This document shows, piece by piece, positions 41,332 to 50,242 of a DNA stretch of 64,000 bases. The stretch spans positions 62,001 to 126,000 of the forward strand of contig CBDCXJ010000025.1 of the NCBI GenBank assembly GCA_965223695.1, in the 5' to 3' direction. Numbering within the stretch: position 1 is the first letter of the stretch; each line of letters opens with the position of its first letter. Position numbers and translations under genes: made by a program. Source of the DNA: JAUVPB01 sp965223695. Lineage in GTDB: Bacteria > Actinomycetota > Thermoleophilia > Gaiellales > Gaiellaceae. The notes below the pieces were generated by a model that saw nothing but the letters and a program-made list of their open reading frames with translations, did no database searches and was not told where the DNA came from.

Positions 41332-43512
41332 ATGGCGCGAGATCCCAAGTACGACATCCTCTTCGAGCCGATCCGCATCGGGCCGAAGGTGATCAAGAAC
41401 CGCTTCTACCAGACGCCCCACTGCACGAGCTTCGGCTCGGAGCTTCCCGGCGCGCAGGCGCATTTTCGGGCGGTCAAGGCCGAGGGCGGCTGGGGCGCGG
41501 TCAACCTCGAGATGACGTCCGTCCACCCCGAGGACGACCAGAGCCCGCATATCGAGGCGCGGCTCTGGGACGAGACCGACGTTCGTAACCTGAGCCTCCT
41601 CTGCGAGAAGGTGCACGAGCAGGACGGCCTTGTCGGTGTCGAGCTCGGGTATGGCGGATCACACGCAGGCGGGCTCGAGACGCGCCTGCCCTCGCGCGCC
41701 GCCTCGCAGATTCCCAGCGAGAGCACCTGGTTTCGCACACCCGCCGCCATGGACAAGGCAGAGATACGAGAGCTACAGGAGTTCTTCGTCGCTGCCGCAC
41801 GCCGAGCCCGCTCGGCGGGCTTCGATCTCGTCACGGTCTTCGGCGGTGAGTGCGCGAGCATTCCGTTGCACTTCCTGATGCGCTACTTCAACAAGCGCAC
41901 CGACGAGTACGGAGGCTCGCTCGAGAACCGCTCGCGCTTCTGGCTCGAGCTCCTCGAGCTGGTTCGCGAGGCCATCGGCGACGACTGTGCGGTCGTCGCG
42001 CGCTTCTGCATCGACACCCTCCACGACGACGACAGCGGCATCCGCGTTGACGAAGAGGGAGTTGGCTTCATCGAGCTCGCAGACGATCTCGTCGACCTGT
42101 GGGACGTTCAGGTTGGTGGGAGCACCGCCTCAGAATGGGGTGACGACGCCGGCCCGTCACGCTTCTTCGCCGAGAACTTCCAGGGTCGCTGGGTCGAGAA
42201 GGTTCGTCCGCACACGAGCAAGCCGATCGTTGGCGTTGGCCGCTTCATCAACCCGGACACGATGGTCGCGGTGATCGAGAGCGGCCAGCTCGACCTGATC
42301 GGCGCGGCGCGCCCCTCCATCTCTGACCCGTTCCTGCCGCAAAAGATCGAGGAGGGCCGCCTCGACGAGATCCGCGAGTGCATCGGCTGCAACATCTGCG
42401 TCTCGCGCTGGGAGCAGGTGGCTTCCTTCACGTGCACCCAGAATCCCACCGCCGGCGAGGAGTACCGCCGTGGCTGGCACCCGGAGCGATTCGATCGCGC
42501 CGAGAACGCCGAGCGCAGCGTTCTGGTCGTCGGGGCAGGCCCCGCCGGAATGGAGTGCGCGATGGTGCTGGGAAAGCGCGGGATGAGCAGCGTGCAGCTC
42601 GTCGAAGCCAACCCCGAGATGGGCGGCGTCATGCGCTCGATCTCACAGCTCCCGGGGCTGGACGAGTTCGCACGCGTCATCAGCTACCGCCAGACCCAGA
42701 TCGGCAAGCTCGGAAACGTCGAGTTCGCGCCGGATACATCGCTCGACGCCGAGGCGGTCAGAGCGCACGGAGCCGACATTGTCGTTCTCGCCACGGGCGC
42801 TCGCTGGGCAACGGACGGCCTCAGCGGGACGACGCACGACTCCATCCCGGGTGCCGACGCGAGCCTCCGCCACTGTCTTACGCCCGAACAGATCATGGTC
42901 GAGGGAAAGGAGGCCCCAGGGGAGCGGGTGGCCGTCTACGACTGCGACGGCTACCTCTGGGGAGCCTCGCTGGCCGAGAGGCTCGCGCGGGCGGGCAAGC
43001 GGGTGACGCTCATCACACCGCACGCGCAGATCGCCCCGTACATGTTCTTCACGCTCGAGGGCGCACGCATGAACCGCCTGCTCCATCGCCTCGATGTCGA
43101 GCTCGTGCCGTCTCACGTCGTCGATCGGATCGAGCCGGGCCTCGTGTCCGGCCATCACGTCTTCGCCGATGATCGATCAGTGCAGTGGAGCATCGACAGC
43201 GTTGTGCTCGTGACCCAGCGCCTCTCGCGGGACGAGCTCTACAGGGAGCTCAAAGCAGATGCCGACGCACTGCACGAAAGCGGCGTTCGCAGCCTGTACC
43301 GGATCGGCGACTGCCTCGCGCCCCGGATCGTGGCCGATGCCATCTTCGATGGCCACCGGCTCGCGCGGGAGATCGACTCGGCCGACCCTGCCGCGGCGCT
43401 TCCGTTCATCCGCGAGCGGCGCGTCCTTGGCGCCCGTGACGAGGACTTCGACGGCGTCCTGGAGTGGCGCGGGTCCGCCTACCGACCCCGGTCGGTGTGC
43501 GGACGCGTCTAA
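41332..43512 (+). CDS. trimethylamine dehydrogenase-like FMN/[4Fe-4S] flavoprotein
   Basis: The 726-residue protein is collinear with trimethylamine dehydrogenase (729). It starts MARDPKYDILFEPIRIGPK, keeps the Cys that binds FMN covalently (NRFYQTPHC, Cys31 here), the [4Fe-4S] ligands CIGCNICVSRW and FTCTQN, and an ADP-binding C-terminal domain (VVGAGPAGMECAM). The cation-pocket Trp residues are kept (DLWDV, SRWEQ), but Tyr60 is Met (NLEMTS) and the catalytic Tyr-x-x-His is Phe-x-x-Glu (VFGGEC). So it should oxidatively demethylate or deaminate a different amine. ATG 41332 follows GGAAGGAG. Confidence 0.87.
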   Translation: MARDPKYDILFEPIRIGPKVIKNRFYQTPHCTSFGSELPGAQAHFRAVKAEGGWGAVNLEMTSVHPEDDQSPHIEARLWDETDVRNLSLLCEKVHEQDGLVGVELGYGGSHAGGLETRLPSRAASQIPSESTWFRTPAAMDKAEIRELQEFFVAAARRARSAGFDLVTVFGGECASIPLHFLMRYFNKRTDEYGGSLENRSRFWLELLELVREAIGDDCAVVARFCIDTLHDDDSGIRVDEEGVGFIELADDLVDLWDVQVGGSTASEWGDDAGPSRFFAENFQGRWVEKVRPHTSKPIVGVGRFINPDTMVAVIESGQLDLIGAARPSISDPFLPQKIEEGRLDEIRECIGCNICVSRWEQVASFTCTQNPTAGEEYRRGWHPERFDRAENAERSVLVVGAGPAGMECAMVLGKRGMSSVQLVEANPEMGGVMRSISQLPGLDEFARVISYRQTQIGKLGNVEFAPDTSLDAEAVRAHGADIVVLATGARWATDGLSGTTHDSIPGADASLRHCLTPEQIMVEGKEAPGERVAVYDCDGYLWGASLAERLARAGKRVTLITPHAQIAPYMFFTLEGARMNRLLHRLDVELVPSHVVDRIEPGLVSGHHVFADDRSVQWSIDSVVLVTQRLSRDELYRELKADADALHESGVRSLYRIGDCLAPRIVADAIFDGHRLAREIDSADPAAALPFIRERRVLGARDEDFDGVLEWRGSAYRPRSVCGRV

Positions 43513-43519
43513 CCGCCGG

Positions 43520-43547
43520 GCTCGGTTTGGCCGAGCTGGGCGCGCCC
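43520..43547. terminator. paired hairpins between convergent genes
   Basis: GCTCGG-tttgg-CCGAGC (43520-43536) is followed at once by the palindrome GGGCGCGCCC (43538-43547). No T-tract follows. It lies just after the TMADH-like gene and before the convergent SDR, as expected for a GC-rich terminator. Confidence 0.5.
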
Positions 43548-43600
43548 ATACTCTGAGTAGCGGGTCACGAACTCGTTGCGGGCGCATTCCCCGGAGGGCT

Positions 43601-44365
43601 TCACTTGACCAGTCCGCCGTGCACCGTCACCACGCTTCCAGTCACGAACGACGCCTCGTCGGAAGCGAGGAAAGCAGCGTAGGCCGCTATCTCGTCGGGC
43701 TGACCGAATCGTCGCAGAGCCGTTGCGTCGAGGATCGGCGCAGATGCATCCGCGTCCTCTACCCACTGAGACACCATCGGCGTCTCGACGAAGCCGGGGC
43801 AGATGAGGTTCGCCCGCACGCCCGCCGGCCCGTAGCGCTGCGCCAGCGAAGCCGTGTAGCCGATCAGCGCACTCTTGCTCGCCGAGTACGCGTGGTACTC
43901 AGTGTCGCCCGCGTACGAGGCGACGGAGCCGACGTTGAGAATGACCGATCCGGGCGCCGAGGCCAGCAAGTGCTCGATCGCGTGCTTGCAAAACAGAAAA
44001 ACGCTGGTGGTGTTGACCGCCATCACGTCGTCCCAGACCGACCGCTCGAGCCGCTCGACCGGCCCGTCCTGATCGGCGAGAAGCACGCCCGCGTTGTTGT
44101 AGAGCACGTCGAGCCCGCCAAGGGCTTTGGCGGCGGTCTCGACGACGGCGGCGACTTCGCCTTCATCGCGGCAGTCGGCTGCTCGCCCAACCGCGTCAGC
44201 GCCCTGGGCCTGCAGCTCTGCCACGAGCGCGCCGACCGCCTCCTCGGAGAGGTCGGTGACGGCGACGCGGGCGCCTTCCGAGCCCAGCCGGCGGCTGACC
44301 GCTATGCCCTGTCCTCCGGTCGCGCCCGTGACCAGACATCGTCGGCCGTCGAGGCGCCTGCTCAT
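43601..44365 (-). CDS. short-chain dehydrogenase/reductase
   Basis: Classical SDR, 254 residues. NAD(P) motif TGATGGQGIAVS, Asp after beta-2 (VAVTDLSEEA), NNAGVLLAD, catalytic NVGSVASYAG and YSASKS, C-terminal GSVVTVHGGLVK. The TAGGTT hexamer lies 8 bp before ATG 44365 with no ribosome site, pointing to leaderless expression. Divergent from the HyuA-like gene. Confidence 0.88.
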   Translation of the reverse strand: MSRRLDGRRCLVTGATGGQGIAVSRRLGSEGARVAVTDLSEEAVGALVAELQAQGADAVGRAADCRDEGEVAAVVETAAKALGGLDVLYNNAGVLLADQDGPVERLERSVWDDVMAVNTTSVFLFCKHAIEHLLASAPGSVILNVGSVASYAGDTEYHAYSASKSALIGYTASLAQRYGPAGVRANLICPGFVETPMVSQWVEDADASAPILDATALRRFGQPDEIAAYAAFLASDEASFVTGSVVTVHGGLVK

Positions 44366-44373
44366 GCGGATGA

Positions 44374-44479
44374 AACCTAGACGGTTGAGCATCGGGCCAC
44401 AGCGATGGTCAGCCTGAACCCTGTTAGGTTGCTCGACACGCAGCGTCCGCGTCGGCGGGCGCAAACGATAGGCAGGAGG
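44374..44479. promoter_or_regulatory. divergent control region of SDR and hyuA-hyuB-E1-enolase operon
   Basis: 122 bp between ATG 44365 and GTG 44488. Minus strand: TAGGTT (44374-44379). Plus strand: a perfect AGGAGG ribosome site at 44474-44479, 8 bp before GTG 44488, so the operon is leadered. No clear operator palindrome could be picked. Confidence 0.4.
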
Positions 44480-44487
44480 CGTTCGAA

Positions 44488-46527
44488 GTGGCGACACGCA
44501 TCGGCGTCGACGTCGGCGGAACGTTCACCGACGTCATCTTCTACGACGATGAGACGGGCGAGGTCCGGGTGGCGAAGGAACCAACCACGCCGGCCGCGCC
44601 CGAGCAGGGCGTTATGAGCGCCGTCCACGCAGGGGTACCCGACGAGCTCATCCGCGCGTCCTCGTACTTCCTCCACGGCATGACCGCCGGGCTGAACGCG
44701 CTCCTCACGCGTACCGGTGCCACCGTCGGCCTGCTCGCGACACGCGGCTTCCGCGACGTGCTCGAGGTGAGACGCGGCGATCGCGGCGATCCCTACAGCC
44801 TCTTCTGGAAGCCGCCCCCGGCGCTCGTTCCGCGCCGGCTGCGTCTGCCTGTCACCGAGCGCATACGCGCCGACGGCGTCGTGCACCGCCCCCTCATCGA
44901 GGACGACATCGCGGAGGCGCTCGAGATCTTCCGCGAGGAGGGCGTGACGTCCATCGCCATCTCGTATCTGCACTCCTACGCCAACCCGACGCACGAGCTC
45001 GCGACGGAGGAGGCGCTTCGCGAGCTCGGCTTCGATGGCGAGATCTCGCTCTCGCACCAGGTCTCGGGCGAGTACCGCGAGTTCGAGCGCACCAGCACGA
45101 CGGTGATCGACGCGTTCGTCAGGCCGGGCACCAGCACCTACCTCGGCGCGCTCGACGAGCAGCTGGCCGGGGCCGGCTTCGGCGGAACGTTGCTCGTTAC
45201 GCGCTCAGGCGGCGGCGCGATGACGTTCGAGGAGGCACGAGCCCGACCCTTCGAGACGATCCTCTCGGGCCCGGTCGCGGGAGCCGAGGGCGCGGCCGAG
45301 CTCGCTCGCAGCCTCGAGCTCGGCGACGTGATCAGCGCCGACGTTGGCGGAACGAGCTTCGACGCCTGTCTGATCATCGGCGGTCATCCCCAGATGCTCT
45401 ACCAGGGGAAGGTCATCGGCCTGCCCATCCAGATGCCCTGGGTCGACGTTCGCTCGATCGGCGCCGGCGGCGGCTCGATTGCCTACGTCGACCAGGGTGG
45501 TCTCCTGCGGGTCGGGCCGCAGAGCGCGGGCGCCGTCCCGGGCCCGGCGGGCTATGGGCGGGGCGGCACCAGGCCGACCGTGACGGACGCTGCCTTCGTC
45601 CTCGGGATGATGGCCGGACGAACGCTCGCGGGCGACATCGAGTACGACACCGAGCTCTCGGTCAATGCCTTCTCGCCGCTCGCCGAGTCGCTCGGCCTCG
45701 GCGTCGAGCAGGTCGCGCAGGGGACGCTGACGATCGCCAACGCCAACATGGCCAACACGATTCGAGAGATCACGATCGACCAGGGCCACGACCCGAGGCA
45801 GGCGAAGCTAATCCCATTCGGCGGGGCCGGCGCGCTCTTCGCGACGCTCCTCGCCCGCGAACTCGAGCTGACCGAGATCGTCGTTCCCCCCTACGGCGGC
45901 AACTTCTCGACCTGGGGCCTGCTGGGCGCCGACCTCCGGCGCACCGCCGCGCTGACGCGCGTCCTGCCGCTCGAGCAGGAGTCGATCGACGAAGCCAACC
46001 AGATGCTCGCCGGCCTGTTCCAGGAGCTCGAGGCCCGCGTCGGCAGTGACGACGCGCCGGGCTCGCGCCGCGAGGTCAACCTCGACATGCGCTACCTCGG
46101 CCAGGAGCACACGCTCACGATCGAGGCCGAGGCTGACGAGGGCGGCATAACCCAGGGGCCCGAGTCGATCCGCGAGACGTTCACCCGCGACTACCTGCGC
46201 ACGTTCGGCCTGACGATGGAGGAAGAGGCGCAGATCGTCTCCGTCCGCGCGACGACTCGCGCGGGCTTGCCGCGCCGGCGCGACATCGGCGCCTGGCAGA
46301 CAGACGCGTCCGACGCTGCGCCGGGCTCGGTCTCGGCCTACTCATTCACCCGCCAGGAGTGGCTCGACTTCGCCGTGCTCGAGCGCTTCTCGCTCGCGCC
46401 CGAGACGGTCATCGACGAACCGGCGATCATCCTCGAGGACACGAGCACGACCTATCTCGACGCCGAGTTCACAGCCCGCGTCGACCCGTCGGGCTGCATC
46501 TTCATCTCTGACACTGGAGGCTCGTGA
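44488..46527 (+). CDS. hydantoinase/oxoprolinase family protein, subunit A (HyuA-like)
   Basis: ATP-dependent amidase subunit A, 679 residues, ASKHA-type fold: IGVDVGGTFTDVIF (phosphate-1), HGMTAGLNALLTRTGA, RSGGGAMTFEEA, SADVGGTSFDACLI (phosphate-2), GAGGGSIAYVDQGGLLRVGP, and IPFGGAGALFAT. The family hydrolyses N-methylhydantoin or 5-oxoproline, or carboxylates ketones with ATP. GTG start with AGGAGG 8 bp before. It overlaps subunit B directly (TGATG). First gene of the plus-strand array. Confidence 0.9.
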   Translation: MATRIGVDVGGTFTDVIFYDDETGEVRVAKEPTTPAAPEQGVMSAVHAGVPDELIRASSYFLHGMTAGLNALLTRTGATVGLLATRGFRDVLEVRRGDRGDPYSLFWKPPPALVPRRLRLPVTERIRADGVVHRPLIEDDIAEALEIFREEGVTSIAISYLHSYANPTHELATEEALRELGFDGEISLSHQVSGEYREFERTSTTVIDAFVRPGTSTYLGALDEQLAGAGFGGTLLVTRSGGGAMTFEEARARPFETILSGPVAGAEGAAELARSLELGDVISADVGGTSFDACLIIGGHPQMLYQGKVIGLPIQMPWVDVRSIGAGGGSIAYVDQGGLLRVGPQSAGAVPGPAGYGRGGTRPTVTDAAFVLGMMAGRTLAGDIEYDTELSVNAFSPLAESLGLGVEQVAQGTLTIANANMANTIREITIDQGHDPRQAKLIPFGGAGALFATLLARELELTEIVVPPYGGNFSTWGLLGADLRRTAALTRVLPLEQESIDEANQMLAGLFQELEARVGSDDAPGSRREVNLDMRYLGQEHTLTIEAEADEGGITQGPESIRETFTRDYLRTFGLTMEEEAQIVSVRATTRAGLPRRRDIGAWQTDASDAAPGSVSAYSFTRQEWLDFAVLERFSLAPETVIDEPAIILEDTSTTYLDAEFTARVDPSGCIFISDTGGS

Positions 46528-48257
46528 TGGAGACCATCACCTATCGCGCCGTCGGCACGTCGACAGGCGGCTCTGACGCCGACCCGATCACGACCGAGGT
46601 GATCCGCCACGGCCTCAACTCGGCGGCCGAGCAGATGAAGCTCGCGCTGATCCGCACCGCGTTCTCGCCCGTCATCTACGAGATCTACGACTTCGGTATC
46701 GCGATCTACGACCGCGACATCCGTCTGCTCGCCCAGGCGCCGAGCCTGCCCCTCTTCATGGGCACGATGAACCACTGCGTCCAGGGGTCGCTCGAGGAGC
46801 TCGGCGGCGAGGAGGAGCTCGAGCCCGGCGACATCCTCCTCTACAACGTCCCCTACGGCAGCGGCTCACACGCCCAGGACGCGGCGATGATCATGCCGGT
46901 CTTCCTCGACGACGGCGAGCTCGTCGGATACACGACGGTCAAGGGCCACTGGCTCGACATTGGCGCGATCGCCCCGTACTGCGCCGATACGACCGACGTC
47001 TTCCAGGAAGGGACGATGTTCCCGGGCGTCAAGATCTACTCGCGCGGCGAGCTCGTCAAGGACATCCACCGGACGGTTCTGACGAACTCACGGCTTCCCA
47101 AGTTCGTCGCAGGCGACATCAACGCCGGCGTCGTGTCGCTTCGCACGGGGGGTGCAGGTCTCGTGCGGCTGATCGAGCGCTACGGGATCGAGACGTTCAA
47201 CGAGTCGGTCGAGCGGATGTTCGACCATGGCGAGAAGATCGTGCGCACGTACTTCGAGGACATCCCCGACGGGCGCTACGTCGGCGAGGGCGTGATGGAC
47301 AACAACGGCATCACCGACGAGCTCGTGCCGTTCGAGATCGTGGTCGAGGTCGATGGCTCGACCGTCCGGTTCGACTACACCGATGCGCCGGATGCGAGCG
47401 CGGGGCCGATCAACGTGCCGATCGCCTCGACGATCGCGGCGAGCCGGATCGCGATCAGCATGCTCGCCGGCGCAGGCGAGTCACCCCACGAGGGGATCTA
47501 CCGGCCGATCGAGGTGGTGTCGCGGCCTGGATCGATGTTCCACGCTCAGGCGCCCGTGCCCGTGTTCCTCTACTTCAGCGTCGCGTTCGCGGCGGTCGAG
47601 GTGATCTACAACGCGCTCGCCAAGGCGATGCCGCAAGGGGTGCCGGCGTGCAGCGGTGGTGACATCTGTGTGCTCGTCTGGTGGGGAACGAGAGAGGCGA
47701 CGGGCGAGGACTGGGCCGACGCCTCGCCGCACCCGGTCGGACAGGGCGGGCGCTACGGCGAGGACGGCGCCAACGCGCTGATCCACATCGGCTCCTCGAA
47801 CACGCAGTTCTCGCCTGCAGAAACGTGGGAGATGCGCAACCCGTGGCTGCTCGACAAGGTCGAGCTCGCGGAGGACTCGTGCGGCCCCGGCGAGTTCCGG
47901 GGCGGGCTCGGCACCGACATCTACCTGCACATGCTCGAGGACTCCTGGGTGACGAGCGCCGTCGAGCGCTCGAAGACACCTCCATGGGCACTCGCGGGCG
48001 GCGGCGAAGCGCGGGCGAACTCGGCGCTTCTTCGCTTCGAGGACGGCACCAGCCGGAAGCTCGGCAAGGAGACCGGCGCGCTCGTCGCCAAAGGCGTGAC
48101 GCTCGAACTCTTCTGCGGTGGCGGTAGCGGCTACGGGTCGCCGCTCGAGCGAGACGCGGCCGCTGTGCTCGAGGACATGCGCGAGGGCTACATCACCGAG
48201 GAGCACGCGCGCGCGCACTACCCGCACGTGTTCAACGGTGAGGGAGACGCCCGATGA
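46527..48257 (+). CDS. hydantoinase/oxoprolinase family protein, subunit B (HyuB-like)
   Basis: Partner of the preceding subunit, 576 residues. Family marks: LALIRTAFSPVIYEIYDFGIAIYDRD, DILLYNVPYGSGSHAQDA, GHWLDIGAIAP, EGTMFPGVKIY, and GAGESPHEGIYRPIEVVSRPG. ATG 46527 is preceded by GGAGG with a 6-bp gap and overlaps the HyuA stop. Less like the two other HyuB proteins here than they are to each other (it has KGHWLD where they have GHMAEVGG or AHMAEIGG). Stop overlaps the E1 fusion gene (ATGA). Confidence 0.9.
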   Translation: METITYRAVGTSTGGSDADPITTEVIRHGLNSAAEQMKLALIRTAFSPVIYEIYDFGIAIYDRDIRLLAQAPSLPLFMGTMNHCVQGSLEELGGEEELEPGDILLYNVPYGSGSHAQDAAMIMPVFLDDGELVGYTTVKGHWLDIGAIAPYCADTTDVFQEGTMFPGVKIYSRGELVKDIHRTVLTNSRLPKFVAGDINAGVVSLRTGGAGLVRLIERYGIETFNESVERMFDHGEKIVRTYFEDIPDGRYVGEGVMDNNGITDELVPFEIVVEVDGSTVRFDYTDAPDASAGPINVPIASTIAASRIAISMLAGAGESPHEGIYRPIEVVSRPGSMFHAQAPVPVFLYFSVAFAAVEVIYNALAKAMPQGVPACSGGDICVLVWWGTREATGEDWADASPHPVGQGGRYGEDGANALIHIGSSNTQFSPAETWEMRNPWLLDKVELAEDSCGPGEFRGGLGTDIYLHMLEDSWVTSAVERSKTPPWALAGGGEARANSALLRFEDGTSRKLGKETGALVAKGVTLELFCGGGSGYGSPLERDAAAVLEDMREGYITEEHARAHYPHVFNGEGDAR

Positions 48258-50242
48258 GTGCCGGGCCGGCTAGCTCGACGAGCGCGCTCGACCTCACCGG
48301 GGCGTACCGCGACATGCTGCGGATCCGCCGGTTCGAGGAGGCCTGCCTCGCGCTGCGCGAGGCCGACGAGGTCGCGGGCTCGCTTCATCCCTGTTGCGGA
48401 CAGGAGGCGATTCCGGTCGGCGCGCTCACGTGTCTGGAGGAAGGTGACCGCGTGCTCGCGACCTACCGCGGGCACGGCTGGGCGATTGCCTGCGGCGTGC
48501 CGCTCGAGGCGCTGTTCGCCGAGGTCTGCGGCCGCTCGAGCGGCGTCAACGCGGGCCGCGGCGGCTCGGCGTACCTGAGCGCGCCGAGCTACGGCTTCGT
48601 CGGCGAGAACTCGATCGTCGGCGCCGGCGTGCCGGTCGCGGGCGGGCTCGCGCTCGCCGCGCAGCTTCGTGGCGAGGGTGGGGTCGCGGTCGTCTCGTTC
48701 GGCGACGGCGCGACAAGCCAGGGCGCCGCACACGAAGGCATCGTGTTCGCGGCCGCGCGCTCGCTGCCGCTCGTGCTGGTCTGCGAGAACAACGGCTGGT
48801 CGGAGATGACACCGATCTCGGCAATCGCGCAGGTCGAGAACCTCGCGGAACGGGCAGCCGGGTACGGCATCCCGGGCGTGACCGTGGACGGGGACGATCC
48901 GGGCGAGGTCGCCGACGCCGTCGCGGAGGCCGTGGCGCGCGCGCGCTCGGGCGACGGGCCCACGTTCGTCGAGTGCCGCACGCACCGCCTCCTCGGCCAC
49001 TACAACGCCGACATCGAGCACTACCGGCCCGACGCCGACCGTGAGCAGGCGGTCGAGGCCGACTGCGTCGCACGGCTACGCGAACGGCTGATCGAGCGTG
49101 GCGAGGCGAGCGAGGACGAGGTCGCCCGGCTGGCGCAGGACGTTGCTGCCGAGCTCGAAGCCGCGCAGGCCGGGGCACTACGCGCGCCCAGGCCCGATCC
49201 GGCGAGCGCCCGGGCCCACGTCGTTGCCGACGTCGCGTGGTCAGCGCCGACGGCCGAAGGTGACGGCGCAGTGCTCACCTTCGGACAGGCCGTGAACACG
49301 GCGCTTGATCGGGAGCTCAGCGAGCGGCCGGAGGCGCTCGTGTTCGGCGAGGACGTGGCCGTCCCCGGCGGCGTCTTCAGGTGCACGAGGAAGCTCCTCG
49401 ACACGTACGGCTCTGAGCGCGTCTTCGACACGCCGATAGCCGAGAGCGCGATCCTCGGTGCCGCGATCGGCTCGGCGACCGAGGGGTTCAGGCCGATCGT
49501 CGAGATCATGTGGGCCGACTTCCTGCTCGTCGCGCTCGACCAGCTGATCAACCAGGCGGTAAACGTCCGCTACCTCCACAGCGGCGAGGCAAGCGCACCG
49601 CTCGTCGTTCGCTGCCAGCAGGGCGTGACGCCCGGCTCCTGTGCGCAGCACTCGCAGAGCCTTGAGGCCTTGCTTGCGCACATCCCGGGGCTCAAGGTGG
49701 GAATGCCCTCGACACCGCAGGACGCCTACGCGATGCTGCGCGCCGCGGTCGACGACCCCGATCCGTGCATCGTGATCGAATCGCGAGCCATCTACGGCTG
49801 GAAGGGCGCCGTGCACCTTGACGGCCCACGGGAGCAGGTCGGCGGAGCACGGCTGCGCCGTAGCGGCAGCGATCTTGGCATCGTGACCTGGGGCCGCATG
49901 AGCGCGAGCGTGCTCGAGGCGGCCGAGGCGCTCGAGCGCGACGGGATGAGCGCGGCGGTGCTCGATCTGCGCTGGCTCTCGCCGCTCGATGACGCCGCGG
50001 TCGCCGAACTGGTTGGGTCGACAAGCCGGATCCTGGTCGTCCACGAGGCCAACCTCACCGGCGGATTCGGCGGCGAGGTCGCGGCACGCATCTCGGAGCG
50101 CCACTTCGACGAGCTCGATGCGCCGGTGGTCCGTGTCGGGGCGCCCGACGTCCGCTTCCCGTCGGCGCCCGTGCTGCAGGACGCGCTGCTTCCCTCGCGC
50201 GACTCGATTCTCGAGGCCGCGCACGCCCTCCTCAGTGGCTGA
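48254..50242 (+). CDS. ThDP-dependent dehydrogenase E1, alpha and beta parts fused
   Basis: The 662-residue protein joins an E1-alpha (about 1-330) and an E1-beta (about 340-662) of the pyruvate/acetoin/branched-chain 2-oxoacid dehydrogenase family. Alpha: RIRRFEEACLAL, GSLHPCCGQEAIPVG, ATYRGHGWAIACG, and the ThDP motif SFGDGATSQGAAHEG ... CENNGWSEM. Beta: TFGQAVNTALDREL, FGEDVAVPGGVFRCT, DTPIAESAILGAAIG, and WLSPLDDAAVAELVG. No E2 or E3 gene is in the window, so acyl transfer must use partners elsewhere. Role within a hydantoinase operon unknown, perhaps oxidising the 2-oxoacid formed. Confidence 0.87.
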   Translation: MSAGPASSTSALDLTGAYRDMLRIRRFEEACLALREADEVAGSLHPCCGQEAIPVGALTCLEEGDRVLATYRGHGWAIACGVPLEALFAEVCGRSSGVNAGRGGSAYLSAPSYGFVGENSIVGAGVPVAGGLALAAQLRGEGGVAVVSFGDGATSQGAAHEGIVFAAARSLPLVLVCENNGWSEMTPISAIAQVENLAERAAGYGIPGVTVDGDDPGEVADAVAEAVARARSGDGPTFVECRTHRLLGHYNADIEHYRPDADREQAVEADCVARLRERLIERGEASEDEVARLAQDVAAELEAAQAGALRAPRPDPASARAHVVADVAWSAPTAEGDGAVLTFGQAVNTALDRELSERPEALVFGEDVAVPGGVFRCTRKLLDTYGSERVFDTPIAESAILGAAIGSATEGFRPIVEIMWADFLLVALDQLINQAVNVRYLHSGEASAPLVVRCQQGVTPGSCAQHSQSLEALLAHIPGLKVGMPSTPQDAYAMLRAAVDDPDPCIVIESRAIYGWKGAVHLDGPREQVGGARLRRSGSDLGIVTWGRMSASVLEAAEALERDGMSAAVLDLRWLSPLDDAAVAELVGSTSRILVVHEANLTGGFGGEVAARISERHFDELDAPVVRVGAPDVRFPSAPVLQDALLPSRDSILEAAHALLSG

